Assembly: GCF_900142605.1 (NCBI RefSeq)
Contig: NZ_FRBL01000012.1
Location: forward strand, 62,001-126,000
Reading direction: 5' to 3'
Origin: Chitinophaga jiangningensis
GTDB taxonomy: Bacteria; Bacteroidota; Bacteroidia; Chitinophagales; Chitinophagaceae
Length of the DNA stretch: 64,000 nucleotides
In this document: piece by piece, positions 9,195 through 17,727 of the stretch
Position numbering within the stretch: position 1 is the first letter of the stretch
Layout of the letters: each line of letters opens with the position of its first letter
Notes under the pieces: model-generated
What the model saw: the letters and a program-made list of their open reading frames with translations, nothing else
Database searches by the model: none
Told to the model about the DNA's origin: nothing
Position numbers and translations under genes: made by a program

Positions 9195-10739
9195 ATGCAA
9201 TTATTGAAAACCCTCACGGCAATGGTAGCCGTGGCATTATTGAACAATAACCCGTCCTTAGCACAGGACATCAGCCTGGGTAACCCTTCGATAGAAGGGC
9301 CCCCCAAGGCTGGTAACGTACCGGCCCCCTGGTACAGAGCTTTTCAATCGCCCGATACCCAGCCCGGATTCTATGGAATTTCGCTGCCTGCATCTGATGG
9401 TAAAACATATGCAGGCTTTATTTTTGGACATCGCTACCAGGAAGGAATTTCCCAGCAGCTGCCCACGCCGCTCAAAGCCGGCAGCACCTATCAGCTATCC
9501 TTTGATCTCGCATTCCCTGTACATTATGACACCTTAACTTTATGTACCGGCACCATGGCCATCTATGGCAGTAATAGTCCTGCGGAGCAGGGCGATTTAC
9601 TGTGGCAGTCCGGTACCTTCACCCACGAGCAATGGCAACGGTATACCGCCAATATGCGGCCGGCAAAGGATTATAACTATATCCTGCTGATGCCTTATCT
9701 GCCGCCATCCTGCTCCGGTAATGGTTACACGGGTACGCTGGTGGATCATCTGTCCGCCAGTCTGGCCCAGGCGCCCAATGTTACCTTCGATATCCAGCCT
9801 ACCTGCAAAGGAAAAAGCACCGGTAAAATCCAGGTGGTTGCCACTGGCGGGAAATCGCCATACACCTATGAATGGCAGCATGGCGGGCATACTTCCACCC
9901 TCTCCGGGCTGGCAGAAGGCCAGTACAGCGTTACCGTAAAATCTGCCAATGGCACCAGTGTTACAGCGGTGGCTAACGTTGCCGCCTATACGCTGAATGT
10001 AATGGCGGTGCCACAGTTGCCTTTATGTTATGGAGATGCCAATGGCGCCATTACTTTAAGGCCGCAGAATGGTATAGCGCCTTTTGAGTTTGCCTTCGGA
10101 AACAGTGGTGCCTATTCACCGGATAGTGTGTATGACGCACTGAAAGCCGGTAATTACCCATACGCTGCCACGGATGCCGTAGGGTGTGCGATGGCTGCCA
10201 TCGCGGTGTTGCCGCAGCCGGAAGTATTGCAGTTTGGTCGTGTTAAAATTCATCATGTGAGTTGTACCGATGTAACGGATGGGAGGATTGTACTCAGCGG
10301 CGCCGGCGGTACCGCACCGTATGCATATAGTCTGCAATATGGCCCCTGGCAGGCGGACAGTGTATGGAACGGTTTGGATGCGGGAAATTATCATCTCCGG
10401 TTAAAAGATAAAAACAGCTGTGAAACAGCTGTTGATTCAAACCTGATACGCTATATCAGAGAGTGTGCCGTGTTTATGCCAACTGCTTTTTCTCCCAACC
10501 AGGACGGGCAGAATGATGTGTTTCGTGCAAAAGTACACGATGCCGTGACCGATTTCAGATTGGCGGTGTATACCCGTTGGGGTGAGCTGGCATTTGAAAC
10601 CCGCGATCCTGAAGGCGGCTGGGATGGTATGATTCGTGGTAAGAAGGCGCAGGCCCAGGTATTTGCATGGGTGCTTACTTATACCGACAGCCGCCAGCAG
10701 GCGAGGAAGCAAACAGGTACGGTTACACTGGTACGTTAG
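9195..10739 (+). CDS. T9SS-exported SprB-repeat protein with gliding-motility C-terminal domain
   Basis: 514 aa. A signal peptide (about 1-23, ending ...SLAQ) is followed by a jelly-roll-like N-terminal region. Then come three or so SprB-type repeats, recognisable by GxYSVTVKSANG and GNYHLRLKDKNSC. The last ~90 residues form a CHU_C/gliding-motility-associated domain: FMPTAFSPNQDGQNDVF, then YTRWGELAFE and GGWDG. Such tails direct outer-membrane translocation and surface attachment by T9SS. Sitting at the end of the glycan operon, it may be a surface or matrix protein working with the polysaccharide (inference). Its 3' end overlaps the convergent phosphatase gene by 17 bases. Confidence 0.82.
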   Translation: MQLLKTLTAMVAVALLNNNPSLAQDISLGNPSIEGPPKAGNVPAPWYRAFQSPDTQPGFYGISLPASDGKTYAGFIFGHRYQEGISQQLPTPLKAGSTYQLSFDLAFPVHYDTLTLCTGTMAIYGSNSPAEQGDLLWQSGTFTHEQWQRYTANMRPAKDYNYILLMPYLPPSCSGNGYTGTLVDHLSASLAQAPNVTFDIQPTCKGKSTGKIQVVATGGKSPYTYEWQHGGHTSTLSGLAEGQYSVTVKSANGTSVTAVANVAAYTLNVMAVPQLPLCYGDANGAITLRPQNGIAPFEFAFGNSGAYSPDSVYDALKAGNYPYAATDAVGCAMAAIAVLPQPEVLQFGRVKIHHVSCTDVTDGRIVLSGAGGTAPYAYSLQYGPWQADSVWNGLDAGNYHLRLKDKNSCETAVDSNLIRYIRECAVFMPTAFSPNQDGQNDVFRAKVHDAVTDFRLAVYTRWGELAFETRDPEGGWDGMIRGKKAQAQVFAWVLTYTDSRQQARKQTGTVTLVR

Positions 10740-11484
10740 CCAGCGGGATAGCCCGATTTTTAAACGGGTAACTATCCAGTACTGCCCTGAGTTTTTTATT
10801 ATTCCCTATGTCCTGAATAGCCTGTAGATGCTTATGATGATGGAGATCCGTACCTATGTAATCTGCCAGTCCTTTCTGCAACAGATATTCAGCAGCCAGT
10901 TTAATATGTTTACCATAATATCCGGTGAGAGACAGGAGATTCACCTGTAGTAAACAGCCGCGTTCTTTAAAGCGGGCATACGTTTCCGGGTGCTGGTGGT
11001 AGTAGCTGTACCTTTCGGGATGCGCCATCAGTACCTGGTAGCCTGCTGCCTGGATATCGAATATCCACTGAAAGATCTGCGGCGGGGCGGACATAAACGA
11101 CATTTCTGCCAGCACCACGCTGTCGAATACTTTCATTAAAGGCTGCTGTAACAGCTGTGGTAGTGATTCATCCAGGTAGTACTCACCTGCATGCCTGAAC
11201 GAAATTTGATTGCCTGCCTGCTGTAGGGCATCGGATACCTGTTGGTAAGGCGCCGCAAGGGTTTGGGCAGAATTTGGAAAGCGATCCATCATCACGTGTG
11301 GCGTAGTGATAATCTGGCGGATGCCCATTTCCTGTAAAGCAGTGATAAAATGAATGCTGGTATCCACATCCTGCACACCATCGTCTACTGCGGGCAGCAG
11401 GTGCGAGTGCAGGTCTGTACCCATAAATGCCAGTAATGAGCTGACGTTGGCATCAGATGTATTTTTTTTACGGAAAAAAAACAT
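10723..11484 (-). CDS. CpsB/YwqE-type PHP-family tyrosine phosphatase
   Basis: 253 aa. Metal-binding PHP motifs are clear: GTDLHSHLLPAVDDG (22-36, with H26, H28, D34, D35), TTPHV with H63, MAHPERY, and a late GTDLHHHKH. Gram-positive CpsB and YwqE dephosphorylate BY-kinases (CpsD/Wzc) that control capsule polymerisation. The same regulation of the neighbouring glycan locus is likely, although no BY-kinase or Wza lies in this window. The gene faces the operon and overlaps the end of the SprB-repeat gene by 17 bases, so antiparallel transcripts would collide. Confidence 0.85.
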   Translation of the reverse strand: MFFFRKKNTSDANVSSLLAFMGTDLHSHLLPAVDDGVQDVDTSIHFITALQEMGIRQIITTPHVMMDRFPNSAQTLAAPYQQVSDALQQAGNQISFRHAGEYYLDESLPQLLQQPLMKVFDSVVLAEMSFMSAPPQIFQWIFDIQAAGYQVLMAHPERYSYYHQHPETYARFKERGCLLQVNLLSLTGYYGKHIKLAAEYLLQKGLADYIGTDLHHHKHLQAIQDIGNNKKLRAVLDSYPFKNRAIPLANVPV

Positions 11485-11525
11485 AAGCGGTTTCGAATAA
11501 AGATTACAATTAAAATGCTTGTCCT

Positions 11526-11999
11526 TTACATCGAAATTAATGCCACAATCTGCTCCAGGTACAATTTATCGGTTTCGTCGAATTGAGACAGGTGCTCGCT
11601 ATCCACGTCCAGTACGCCTTTTACCACGCCATCGCGGATGATGGGTACTACGATTTCCGAGCGGGATAAGCTGCTGCAGGCAATGTGCCCGGGAAAAGCT
11701 TCCACATCCGGCACTATCAGCGTTTGGGCCTGTTCCCAGCTTGTGCCGCAAACGCCTTTTCCTTTACGGATGCGTGTGCAGGCTATAGGGCCCTGGAAGG
11801 GGCCTAGCACCAGCTGGTCTTCTTTTACCAGATAGAAACCCACCCAAAACCAGTGGAACTGTTCTTTGAGCGCACCTGCAATATTGGCGAGGTTTGCGAT
11901 CAGATCGGGCTCTCCGTCTATCAATCCTTTGATCTGCGGAATTAATGAAAGGTACTGTTCCGCCTTATTTCCGGTTGCTACTTTTAAATCTTCAGCCAT
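11526..11999 (-). CDS. msrC: Free methionine-R-sulfoxide reductase (GAF domain, fRMsr)
   Basis: 157 aa single GAF domain, the normal size. The three redox cysteines of the E. coli enzyme (84, 94, 118) have counterparts with identical spacing at C74, C84 and C108, in IACTRI, GVCGTSW and HIACSS. HWFWVGFYL and LDVDSEH are also family hallmarks. It reduces free Met-(R)-O in the cytosol using thioredoxin, so it belongs to oxidative-damage repair. A TACCTTTG promoter box ends only a few bases upstream of the ATG, suggesting a very short leader. It diverges from idi across a 515-base region. Confidence 0.88.
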   Translation of the reverse strand: MAEDLKVATGNKAEQYLSLIPQIKGLIDGEPDLIANLANIAGALKEQFHWFWVGFYLVKEDQLVLGPFQGPIACTRIRKGKGVCGTSWEQAQTLIVPDVEAFPGHIACSSLSRSEIVVPIIRDGVVKGVLDVDSEHLSQFDETDKLYLEQIVALISM

Positions 12000-12003
12000 T
12001 TGT

Positions 12004-12011
12004 CAAAGGTA
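12004..12011 (-). promoter_or_regulatory. Bacteroidota -7 box (TACCTTTG) for the fRMsr gene
   Basis: Read on the minus strand this matches TAnnTTTG in full. The -33 region has only ATG where TTG is expected. With the usual distance, transcription would start at or one base before the ATG at 11999, making the mRNA nearly leaderless. Confidence 0.35.
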
Positions 12012-12053
12012 AGGCATTTGTGTTTCACGGCATTGTCATTCCTGGCGCAGCTT

Positions 12054-12323
12054 TTTCTTGCATAGTGTTTGTTTTGTCTTTTTTGCACGCAGCCAAGCAT
12101 GTAAGCAGCAAAGGACGGTGTTATGTTGTTTGTCTCGTTATGAGGTCCGCCGTAGGCGGACCTCATAACGAGAGAGTAGAGGCCTGCGGCCTCTCTTCTC
12201 TCAAACATTTTATTGGAACAAAATGCAGGCCTTTGCTGCTTATGCCACTTATGCTGCTTTGCGAGCAAAAAAGACAAAACGAAATCCTTTACAAGCTCAA
12301 AATCATTCCCTTTTTGCAAGAAA
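12054..12323. repeat. Nested imperfect palindrome, about 270 bp
   Basis: Arms are concentric. 12054-12062 pairs with 12315-12323 (9 bp). 12071-12086 pairs with 12265-12280 (16 bp perfect). 12102-12114 pairs with 12230-12242 (13 bp perfect). At the centre are two simple hairpins: 12133-12151/12155-12173 (19 bp perfect, loop GTA) and 12178-12184/12188-12194 (7 bp, loop TGC). Spacing between the paired arms is nearly symmetrical, so the whole could fold as one cruciform. It sits between divergent genes, so it is not simply a terminator. It could be a MITE-like remnant or a regulatory structure. Confidence 0.75.
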
Positions 12324-12499
12324 CGCCGCTTTGGCCGACTGCGGCCTGTCTGCAGGAAAATCACCCATATAAATATTTGCTTATTTTATGATTAATATCG
12401 TATATTTAAAACAGTAACCATTCATGCGATCATTTAAACCAGTCTGATATTCAGCGGCAAAAAAATCTGCTTAACTGCATGCTGAAAGCATAATTAAAA

Positions 12500-12507
12500 T
12501 ATCTTTG
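12500..12507 (+). promoter_or_regulatory. Bacteroidota -7 box (TATCTTTG) upstream of idi
   Basis: This is a full TAnnTTTG match, but the -33 position lacks TTG. The box ends eight bases before the ATG at 12515, so the transcript would carry a leader of about four bases. Confidence 0.4.
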
Positions 12508-12514
12508 TTGCGCT

Positions 12515-13054
12515 ATGAAACATCCTGAAGTTATACTGGTAAACGAATCCGACGAGCCCATAGGAGCAATGGAAAAAATGGAAGCCCATGAAAAAGGGTT
12601 GCTGCATCGTGCCTTCTCCGTATTTATTGTAAATGATGCCGGCGAAATCCTGATCCAGCAACGTGCGTTGGATAAATATCATTCAGGAGGATTATGGACC
12701 AACACCTGCTGTAGTCACCCATATCCGGGCGAAACTACCCTGGACGCGGCACACCGCCGCCTGAAGGAGGAAATGGGATTTGACTGTCCGCTACAGGAGA
12801 TATTTTCTTTCATGTATAAAAATGTTTTCGACAACGGCCTTACGGAACATGAATATGATCATGTGCTGGTAGGCACCTATAATGGTCCCGTTGAAGCAGA
12901 TACTTCGGAAGTAAATAGCTATAAGTATATGTCTGCACGAGACATTCTCGCATTGATGGCCGCCGAACCAGATAGTTTTACGGTATGGTTTCATCGTGCT
13001 TTGCCAATGGTTTTGGAGTATCTCAAAATAACTGTTAATGAGGTAAACGCCTGA
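12515..13054 (+). CDS. idi: Isopentenyl-diphosphate delta-isomerase, type I
   Basis: 179 aa, the usual size. It interconverts IPP and DMAPP in the cytosol. The active-site cysteine is in TNTCCSHP (C66 aligned with E. coli C67). Metal ligands H25 and H31 are near the start, and the E111-x-E113 pair lies in GLTEHEYDH. The Nudix-like helix is GETTLDAAHRRLKEEMGF (72-89). The gene lies 263 bases upstream of a terpene synthase on the same strand, consistent with supplying DMAPP for prenyl diphosphates, though the enzyme would serve all isoprenoids. No alternative start is plausible. Confidence 0.93.
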   Translation: MKHPEVILVNESDEPIGAMEKMEAHEKGLLHRAFSVFIVNDAGEILIQQRALDKYHSGGLWTNTCCSHPYPGETTLDAAHRRLKEEMGFDCPLQEIFSFMYKNVFDNGLTEHEYDHVLVGTYNGPVEADTSEVNSYKYMSARDILALMAAEPDSFTVWFHRALPMVLEYLKITVNEVNA

Positions 13055-13317
13055 CCCGTCATCCGGAGCACTACAGCACCGGGAGTGCTTTATTGCTCCG
13101 TGTAATTCCATGGCCGTATGTCATGGGATTTCACGATGCCAACAAATCAATTTTAACTATTACACCTTTACTGTTAACCGAATGAGCTCCGCGGCATGCC
13201 AGGCCGCGTTAATCACCTGCATACCTGTAATCCCTTACTATGCCACTGAACCACAGCCGTGCTACCACTGCTGTTAACGCCGCATTCTCTAAACCATAAT
13301 ATGTTAACTTTTAAACA

Positions 13318-14301
13318 ATGAGGCACATGAATCTAATCCACCTCCCGCAATTGAAGTATCCGTTCCCATCCCGCGTGAATGCCCGCGCCGAAGATGCTCA
13401 GACCCATATACAACAGTGGGTACAAAAATTTGACCTTATCACCGACGAGAAAGCACTGTTCAAATTCAATAAGGCACGCTTTGCATGGCTCGCTGCACGC
13501 GCCTTTCCGGACGCTCCCTTCCACGAACTTTGCCTCATTGCCGACTTTAACACCTGGCTGTTTTTACTCGATGATCAATGCGATGAAAACTCCGCCGGTA
13601 AAAAATCTGATTACCTCCGTACCATTATGGCCGGCCTGATGGACATCTTTCACACCAATAAAGTGTATAGTCTGGAAGATGCCGGCCCTTTGCCCGCTTC
13701 ATTATCCGATATCTGGGAACGTATGCGCGCCATCAGCAAGCCCTCCTGGCGCCTGCGCTTTATCCGCAGCATGGAAGATTACTTTAATTCCTGCATCTGG
13801 GAAGCAGAAAACCGCGAAGCTGGCAGAGTTCCATCCGTAAAGGATTACGTTCGTATGCGTCCCTTCACCGGTGCCCTCTTCGCGGATGTAGAAGCCATTG
13901 ACATCATTGAAAAAATTTACCTGCCAGAAGAAGTGCTGCAAAATGCTATTCTCCAACGCATGATCCTGGCCTGTAATAACATCGTTTGCTGGGCAAATGA
14001 TATCATCTCCTGTACAAAAGAATCCAAAGCCGGCGATGTACACAACCTGGTGCTGGTACTGAAACATGAACTGGGCATACCGCTGCAGGATGCGGTGGCC
14101 GAGGCCACCCGTATGCACAATGAAGAGTTGGCAATTTTCCTCGTACTGGAAAAATTACTCCCTTACGAAGAAACACCCTTCAGCTACGAACTGATTCGCT
14201 ATGTAGCCGTGCTGCGCAGCTGGATGATCGGAAATTACGAATGGAGTGTACTCGATACCGGTAGATATGGTGTGGCCAGCGCATTAACGGTTGCGGATTA
14301 G
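13318..14301 (+). CDS. Class I terpene synthase (cyclase)
   Basis: 327 aa all-alpha enzyme. The aspartate-rich motif is DDQCDE (85-90). The NSE metal triad is NDIISCTKE (227-235). A pyrophosphate-sensing arginine R181 sits 46 residues before the NSE motif, and the C-terminal RY pair is at 316-317. These are the complete catalytic features of bacterial type I terpene synthases, which ionise farnesyl or geranylgeranyl diphosphate with three Mg2+ and cyclise it. The product cannot be predicted. Chitinophaga pinensis is known to carry such enzymes, including a diterpene cyclase. No P450 or methyltransferase adjoins it; idi lies upstream and a terminator hairpin pair downstream. A second in-frame ATG at 13327 is possible. 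Confidence 0.9.
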   Translation: MRHMNLIHLPQLKYPFPSRVNARAEDAQTHIQQWVQKFDLITDEKALFKFNKARFAWLAARAFPDAPFHELCLIADFNTWLFLLDDQCDENSAGKKSDYLRTIMAGLMDIFHTNKVYSLEDAGPLPASLSDIWERMRAISKPSWRLRFIRSMEDYFNSCIWEAENREAGRVPSVKDYVRMRPFTGALFADVEAIDIIEKIYLPEEVLQNAILQRMILACNNIVCWANDIISCTKESKAGDVHNLVLVLKHELGIPLQDAVAEATRMHNEELAIFLVLEKLLPYEETPFSYELIRYVAVLRSWMIGNYEWSVLDTGRYGVASALTVAD

Positions 14302-14307
14302 CAAGGT

Positions 14308-14330
14308 ATAGACGCCTCGCAGGCGTCTAT
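14308..14330. terminator. Hairpin after the terpene synthase (loop CGC)
   Basis: A 10-bp perfect stem 14308-14317/14321-14330 with a three-base loop lies six bases past the terpene synthase stop. No T-run follows, so termination would depend on the neighbouring larger hairpin. Confidence 0.5.
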
Positions 14331-14335
14331 TAAAC

Positions 14336-14378
14336 ACAATCTTCGCTAAATTCAGTATCTGACTTTAGCGAAGATTGT
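14336..14378. terminator. Bidirectional terminator hairpin between convergent genes
   Basis: A 15-bp perfect stem 14336-14350/14364-14378 with a 13-base loop lies between the terpene synthase (plus) and the DUF2157 gene (minus). T-rich flanks are modest on both strands. Confidence 0.55.
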
Positions 14379-14414
14379 TAAGGAAAATTACAAGAAGCAA
14401 CGCCCGGGAAGCGG

Positions 14415-15452
14415 CTACCCACCTTTGTTTTTACCAAATCGCCGCTCTATAAGTCGCCCCAACCCCCAAAAGCTCAACGCCAGTATAGCGAAAAACAGCC
14501 CCTTGTTGGTGCGGTCCCACAGGTATTCAAAATAGCGGGTATATAAATTCAGGAGAAAGAAGATGATGCCCATATCGCGGATCATAGGATCTTTCCGTTG
14601 CAGCCCCCAGATAAACGTGAGTACACATTGTGCGGTAAACGCAAACACCCAGAAAAGCAGGTGCACCTGTCGCAATTGCTGCCACTCCGCCCAGGTGGCC
14701 GTATTGCCAAAAATGGAAATCAGCCAGCCGGAGAGCAGGAACAGCAGCCAGCCGCCGCTGCGGGTAATATCTTTTATAGGCGCATATACCCTTGTATTCC
14801 TTACCAGTGTGCCGGCAAGCAGCAGGAGTGCTCCCAGCACGGCCATGCGGCAGGGGAGGTTCATGCCCAGGAAGTAAGGCGCATCACCGGTGATATAATA
14901 AGTCAGCTTTACGTAAGCCGGAATCAGGGACAGCAGCATGGCCACCCATAAAAAGCGCGACTGTAACGCCAACGCCAGTACGCCATATATAATGGTAGCC
15001 AGCAACCAGAATGCGCCATAATTGCCGTTGAGGTAGTCCATGGATTTGCCCAGGTATACCACGGTAACGCCTGTACTGAGCACCGGCAGCAGCCAGAATA
15101 GTTCCCGGTTAAAGGAAAAGCCAAGCTCATGGCGCTTCTTGCGCCAGCCATGGTAACACAGGGCCACGGTTACGGCCGCAAAGAGAAAAGCAATTACCCC
15201 ATCGGTGAGACTAAATTTTTTTCGCAGGATCTCTATCCATTTCTCATCCAGCACCAGTGAGCCAAATGCCATCAGCGCACAGGAAATGGCCGCAATAAAT
15301 ATATATAATGCGATGGTTTGCCAGTCGGTGGTGCGCACCTTCACGGTGCCATTCAGCTGCCGTGCCTGATCTTCGCTGATCAGCGACTGGTGCTGCCATT
15401 CCGCAATAGCTCTGTGGAGGATGCTGGCTTCCTTTTTATCTACCTCTGGCAT
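14415..15452 (-). CDS. DUF2157-type polytopic membrane protein
   Basis: 345 aa. A short N-terminal cytosolic helix-turn-helix-like stretch (about 1-45, ending QARQLNGTVKV) precedes about nine to ten hydrophobic segments, starting IALYIFIAAISCALMAFG (47-64). This is the layout of DUF2157 predicted membrane proteins, whose function is unknown. It ends in a basic RFGKNKGG tail. It lies 36 bases downstream of the TMEM175-like gene on the same strand, so the two may be cotranscribed. There are no catalytic motifs; the name reflects overall resemblance only. Confidence 0.6.
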   Translation of the reverse strand: MPEVDKKEASILHRAIAEWQHQSLISEDQARQLNGTVKVRTTDWQTIALYIFIAAISCALMAFGSLVLDEKWIEILRKKFSLTDGVIAFLFAAVTVALCYHGWRKKRHELGFSFNRELFWLLPVLSTGVTVVYLGKSMDYLNGNYGAFWLLATIIYGVLALALQSRFLWVAMLLSLIPAYVKLTYYITGDAPYFLGMNLPCRMAVLGALLLLAGTLVRNTRVYAPIKDITRSGGWLLFLLSGWLISIFGNTATWAEWQQLRQVHLLFWVFAFTAQCVLTFIWGLQRKDPMIRDMGIIFFLLNLYTRYFEYLWDRTNKGLFFAILALSFWGLGRLIERRFGKNKGG

Positions 15453-15488
15453 GCGTTATTAGATATGGTGATAAAATACCACGGGCTG

Positions 15489-16199
15489 CTACAACTGCTT
15501 GTCCACTATATGGACCGCCCGTAAGGTGTTACGTTTTTTGATTTTCAACCGGAAATAATTGAACAAAGCCAATGCCGGGATAATCCAATAACTCAGGTAT
15601 TGGTAATGTACATTATCCGGAAAGAAGAAATAAACCATGGAAATCACCGTAAACCCGGTGGCCATCGTCAGGAAATTATACTTGTACCGCTGGTACATAA
15701 TCTCTTTCTCGGTATAGTGCCCCGGAGCTGTCAGCGAAGGTTTCTTCTGGAAAGCATAGTAGGCCATCCAGAACATCGCCGCCAGGCAGCCGGCCAGATT
15801 GCAGAGATAAATAAACAATGGCAGGATGAAGTGTGGCTTTATATGCACCATCGCCCGGGCTGCAAAGGGAAAGGTAATGATGAAAAACAGGAAAAACAGA
15901 TTCCTGCTCACCAGGCCATTATCCTGGTGATGCAATAACCGGAATAGCTGCAGGTGCCGGCGCCAGAAATTCACCATAAAAATAAAGGTAGCCAGGAAAA
16001 CCAGGGCCTGCATCGTCATAGGGCGAAGGTAGGTCATGTAATCGGCCACAGGTACAGCATCAGGGATCTCAGGTAACTTGATATCCAGGATCAACAGGAC
16101 AATGGACACCGCAAAAACAGCATCACTGAAGTGAGTAATGCGCACCAGTTCCAGCTCCCGCTGCTCAGATTTGGGTTCCTTAATAACAGACATTGACAT
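15489..16199 (-). CDS. TMEM175-family (DUF1211) putative potassium channel
   Basis: 236 aa with six hydrophobic segments. The first carries the family signature, read here as RITHFSDAVFAVSIVLLIL (20-38), matching the R-x3-FSDxVxA selectivity-filter helix of bacterial TMEM175 channels. Known members are leak-like K+ channels built from repeats of this six-helix unit; one repeat here would assemble as a tetramer. It diverges from the efflux operon and probably shares a transcript with the DUF2157 gene. Ion selectivity is inferred from the motif only. Confidence 0.72.
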   Translation of the reverse strand: MSMSVIKEPKSEQRELELVRITHFSDAVFAVSIVLLILDIKLPEIPDAVPVADYMTYLRPMTMQALVFLATFIFMVNFWRRHLQLFRLLHHQDNGLVSRNLFFLFFIITFPFAARAMVHIKPHFILPLFIYLCNLAGCLAAMFWMAYYAFQKKPSLTAPGHYTEKEIMYQRYKYNFLTMATGFTVISMVYFFFPDNVHYQYLSYWIIPALALFNYFRLKIKKRNTLRAVHIVDKQL

Positions 16200-16354
16200 A
16201 ATAGGAGCGTATCTTTATAAGCTTCGTGCCGGCAATATACAAAGTATCCCCCAAAGATATCCTTCCACACCTGCACCGTATTTTCTTCCGTCAACATTTT
16301 CAACATTTTATTGTTATCTCCCTAACAATCGTCATAGACCGTCAATGATTTAAT

Positions 16355-17701
16355 ATGCGTGGCAACCAATTGCTGTTATCTCTTCTGCTTATTACAGGAT
16401 TTCAGTCTGTTTTCGGACAGGCAGATACCGCTAAAGGCGCTTCCTATGCCTTCAACCTGGAAGATTGTATCAAATATGGGCTGCAACACCACCACGACGT
16501 GGTAAATGCGCACCTTGATGTCAACTTTTCAGAAGAACAGGTGAAGGAAGCTACCGGTAAACTCCTGCCGCACGGTAATATTTCCGCCTCTTTCAATGAT
16601 AATATGAAACTGGCCACCTCCCTGATCCCCGACATCGCAAATGGTAACTACGATGTGAAAATACCCGTGCAATTCGGTACCCGGTTCGCCTCTTCGGTAA
16701 CAGGGCAGCTGGATCAGGTGATCTTTAACAGCGACTACTTCCTGGGACTCAAAGCCTCAAAAGTCTATACAGACCTGGCAAAGAAAAGCCTTACCCAAAC
16801 CAATATAGAAACCACCGTGGCCATATCCAAAGCCTACTACGCGGTGCTCACCAATACCGAAAATATCCGGCTCACCAAATCCAATCTCCAGCAACTCTCC
16901 AAAACGCTGGAAGATACCCGTCACCGTTATGACCAGGGCGTAGCCGAACGAATAGACGTAGACCGTATCCAGGTATCATATAATAATACGGTTACCACTG
17001 TCACCAATCAAATCCGTACCCTCGTATATGCATTACAGTTGCTTAAATTCCAGATGGGTATGCCCCAGGAAGCACAACTGACGCTTACGGAAACCGTGCA
17101 GGATTTTGATGTGGAGTATTACCTGTCAGATACAGTTGATTACAAGCCGGAAGACCGCATTGAATACAGCATCCAGAACACACAAATCGCACTCAATGAA
17201 CTGCAGCTGAAAAGCACCAAAATGAAATACCTGCCGCAGCTCTCTGCCTTTGTGAACTATGGCTGGAATTATTTTTCCACCGACTTCGGCGATCTCTATA
17301 AAACCGGATTCGGCGCGTCCGTGCTGGGACTCACACTCAATTGGCCCATCTTTACCGGTACGGAACGACTGCATCTGATCAGGCAAAACAAGATCACCGT
17401 CGAAAAATCCCGTAATGATCTCGATTACCTCGTGCAAACCATCAGCAACCAGGTAAAAGAAGCCAATACCATCTACCTGAATAATAAAGACAATTTTACC
17501 ACTGCCAAGAAGAATATGGACCTCACGCAGGGCATATACGACAGGGTAGTATACAAATATGATCAGGGAGTAAGCACGAGCCTGGATGTATTGTCCGCCG
17601 AAAATGAGCTGACACAGGCACGCGTCGACTATATCACCGCCATGCTTAATATCCTCATCAGCAAAACTGACCTGGATAAGGCCATGGGCAAAATCAAGTA
17701 A
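16355..17701 (+). CDS. TolC-family outer-membrane efflux protein
   Basis: 448 aa. The signal peptide ends near VFGQ (residue 22). Two repeated OEP halves contain long alpha-barrel helices (about 115-215 and 330-440) with the usual heptad pattern and the VA-x-R-x-DVDRIQV and KYDQGVSTSLDVLSAENEL landmarks. It forms the outer-membrane channel of a tripartite pump. It is first in the operon with the adaptor 26 bases and the RND pump 1.2 kb downstream. The substrate is unknown. Confidence 0.88.
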   Translation: MRGNQLLLSLLLITGFQSVFGQADTAKGASYAFNLEDCIKYGLQHHHDVVNAHLDVNFSEEQVKEATGKLLPHGNISASFNDNMKLATSLIPDIANGNYDVKIPVQFGTRFASSVTGQLDQVIFNSDYFLGLKASKVYTDLAKKSLTQTNIETTVAISKAYYAVLTNTENIRLTKSNLQQLSKTLEDTRHRYDQGVAERIDVDRIQVSYNNTVTTVTNQIRTLVYALQLLKFQMGMPQEAQLTLTETVQDFDVEYYLSDTVDYKPEDRIEYSIQNTQIALNELQLKSTKMKYLPQLSAFVNYGWNYFSTDFGDLYKTGFGASVLGLTLNWPIFTGTERLHLIRQNKITVEKSRNDLDYLVQTISNQVKEANTIYLNNKDNFTTAKKNMDLTQGIYDRVVYKYDQGVSTSLDVLSAENELTQARVDYITAMLNILISKTDLDKAMGKIK

Positions 17702-17727
17702 TTCGTCAATCGTAATTTCTTCTCCAT

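Larger units (their letters stand above)
12000..12514. other. Divergent intergenic region, 515 bases, palindromic and without a convincing gene
   Basis: It separates fRMsr (minus) from idi (plus). Open frames of 126 and 148 codons on opposite strands exist here only because the central part is an inverted repeat. They mirror each other and match nothing I recognise. Contents: a -7 box at each end and the nested palindrome at 12054-12323. The remaining AT-rich stretch 12360-12500 shows nothing else. Confidence 0.7.

Noticed and set aside
11945..12391. 148-codon plus-strand and 126-codon minus-strand ORFs around 12.1 kb
   Set aside because: They are reflections of each other through the palindrome, overlap the start of the fRMsr gene and have no recognisable domain.
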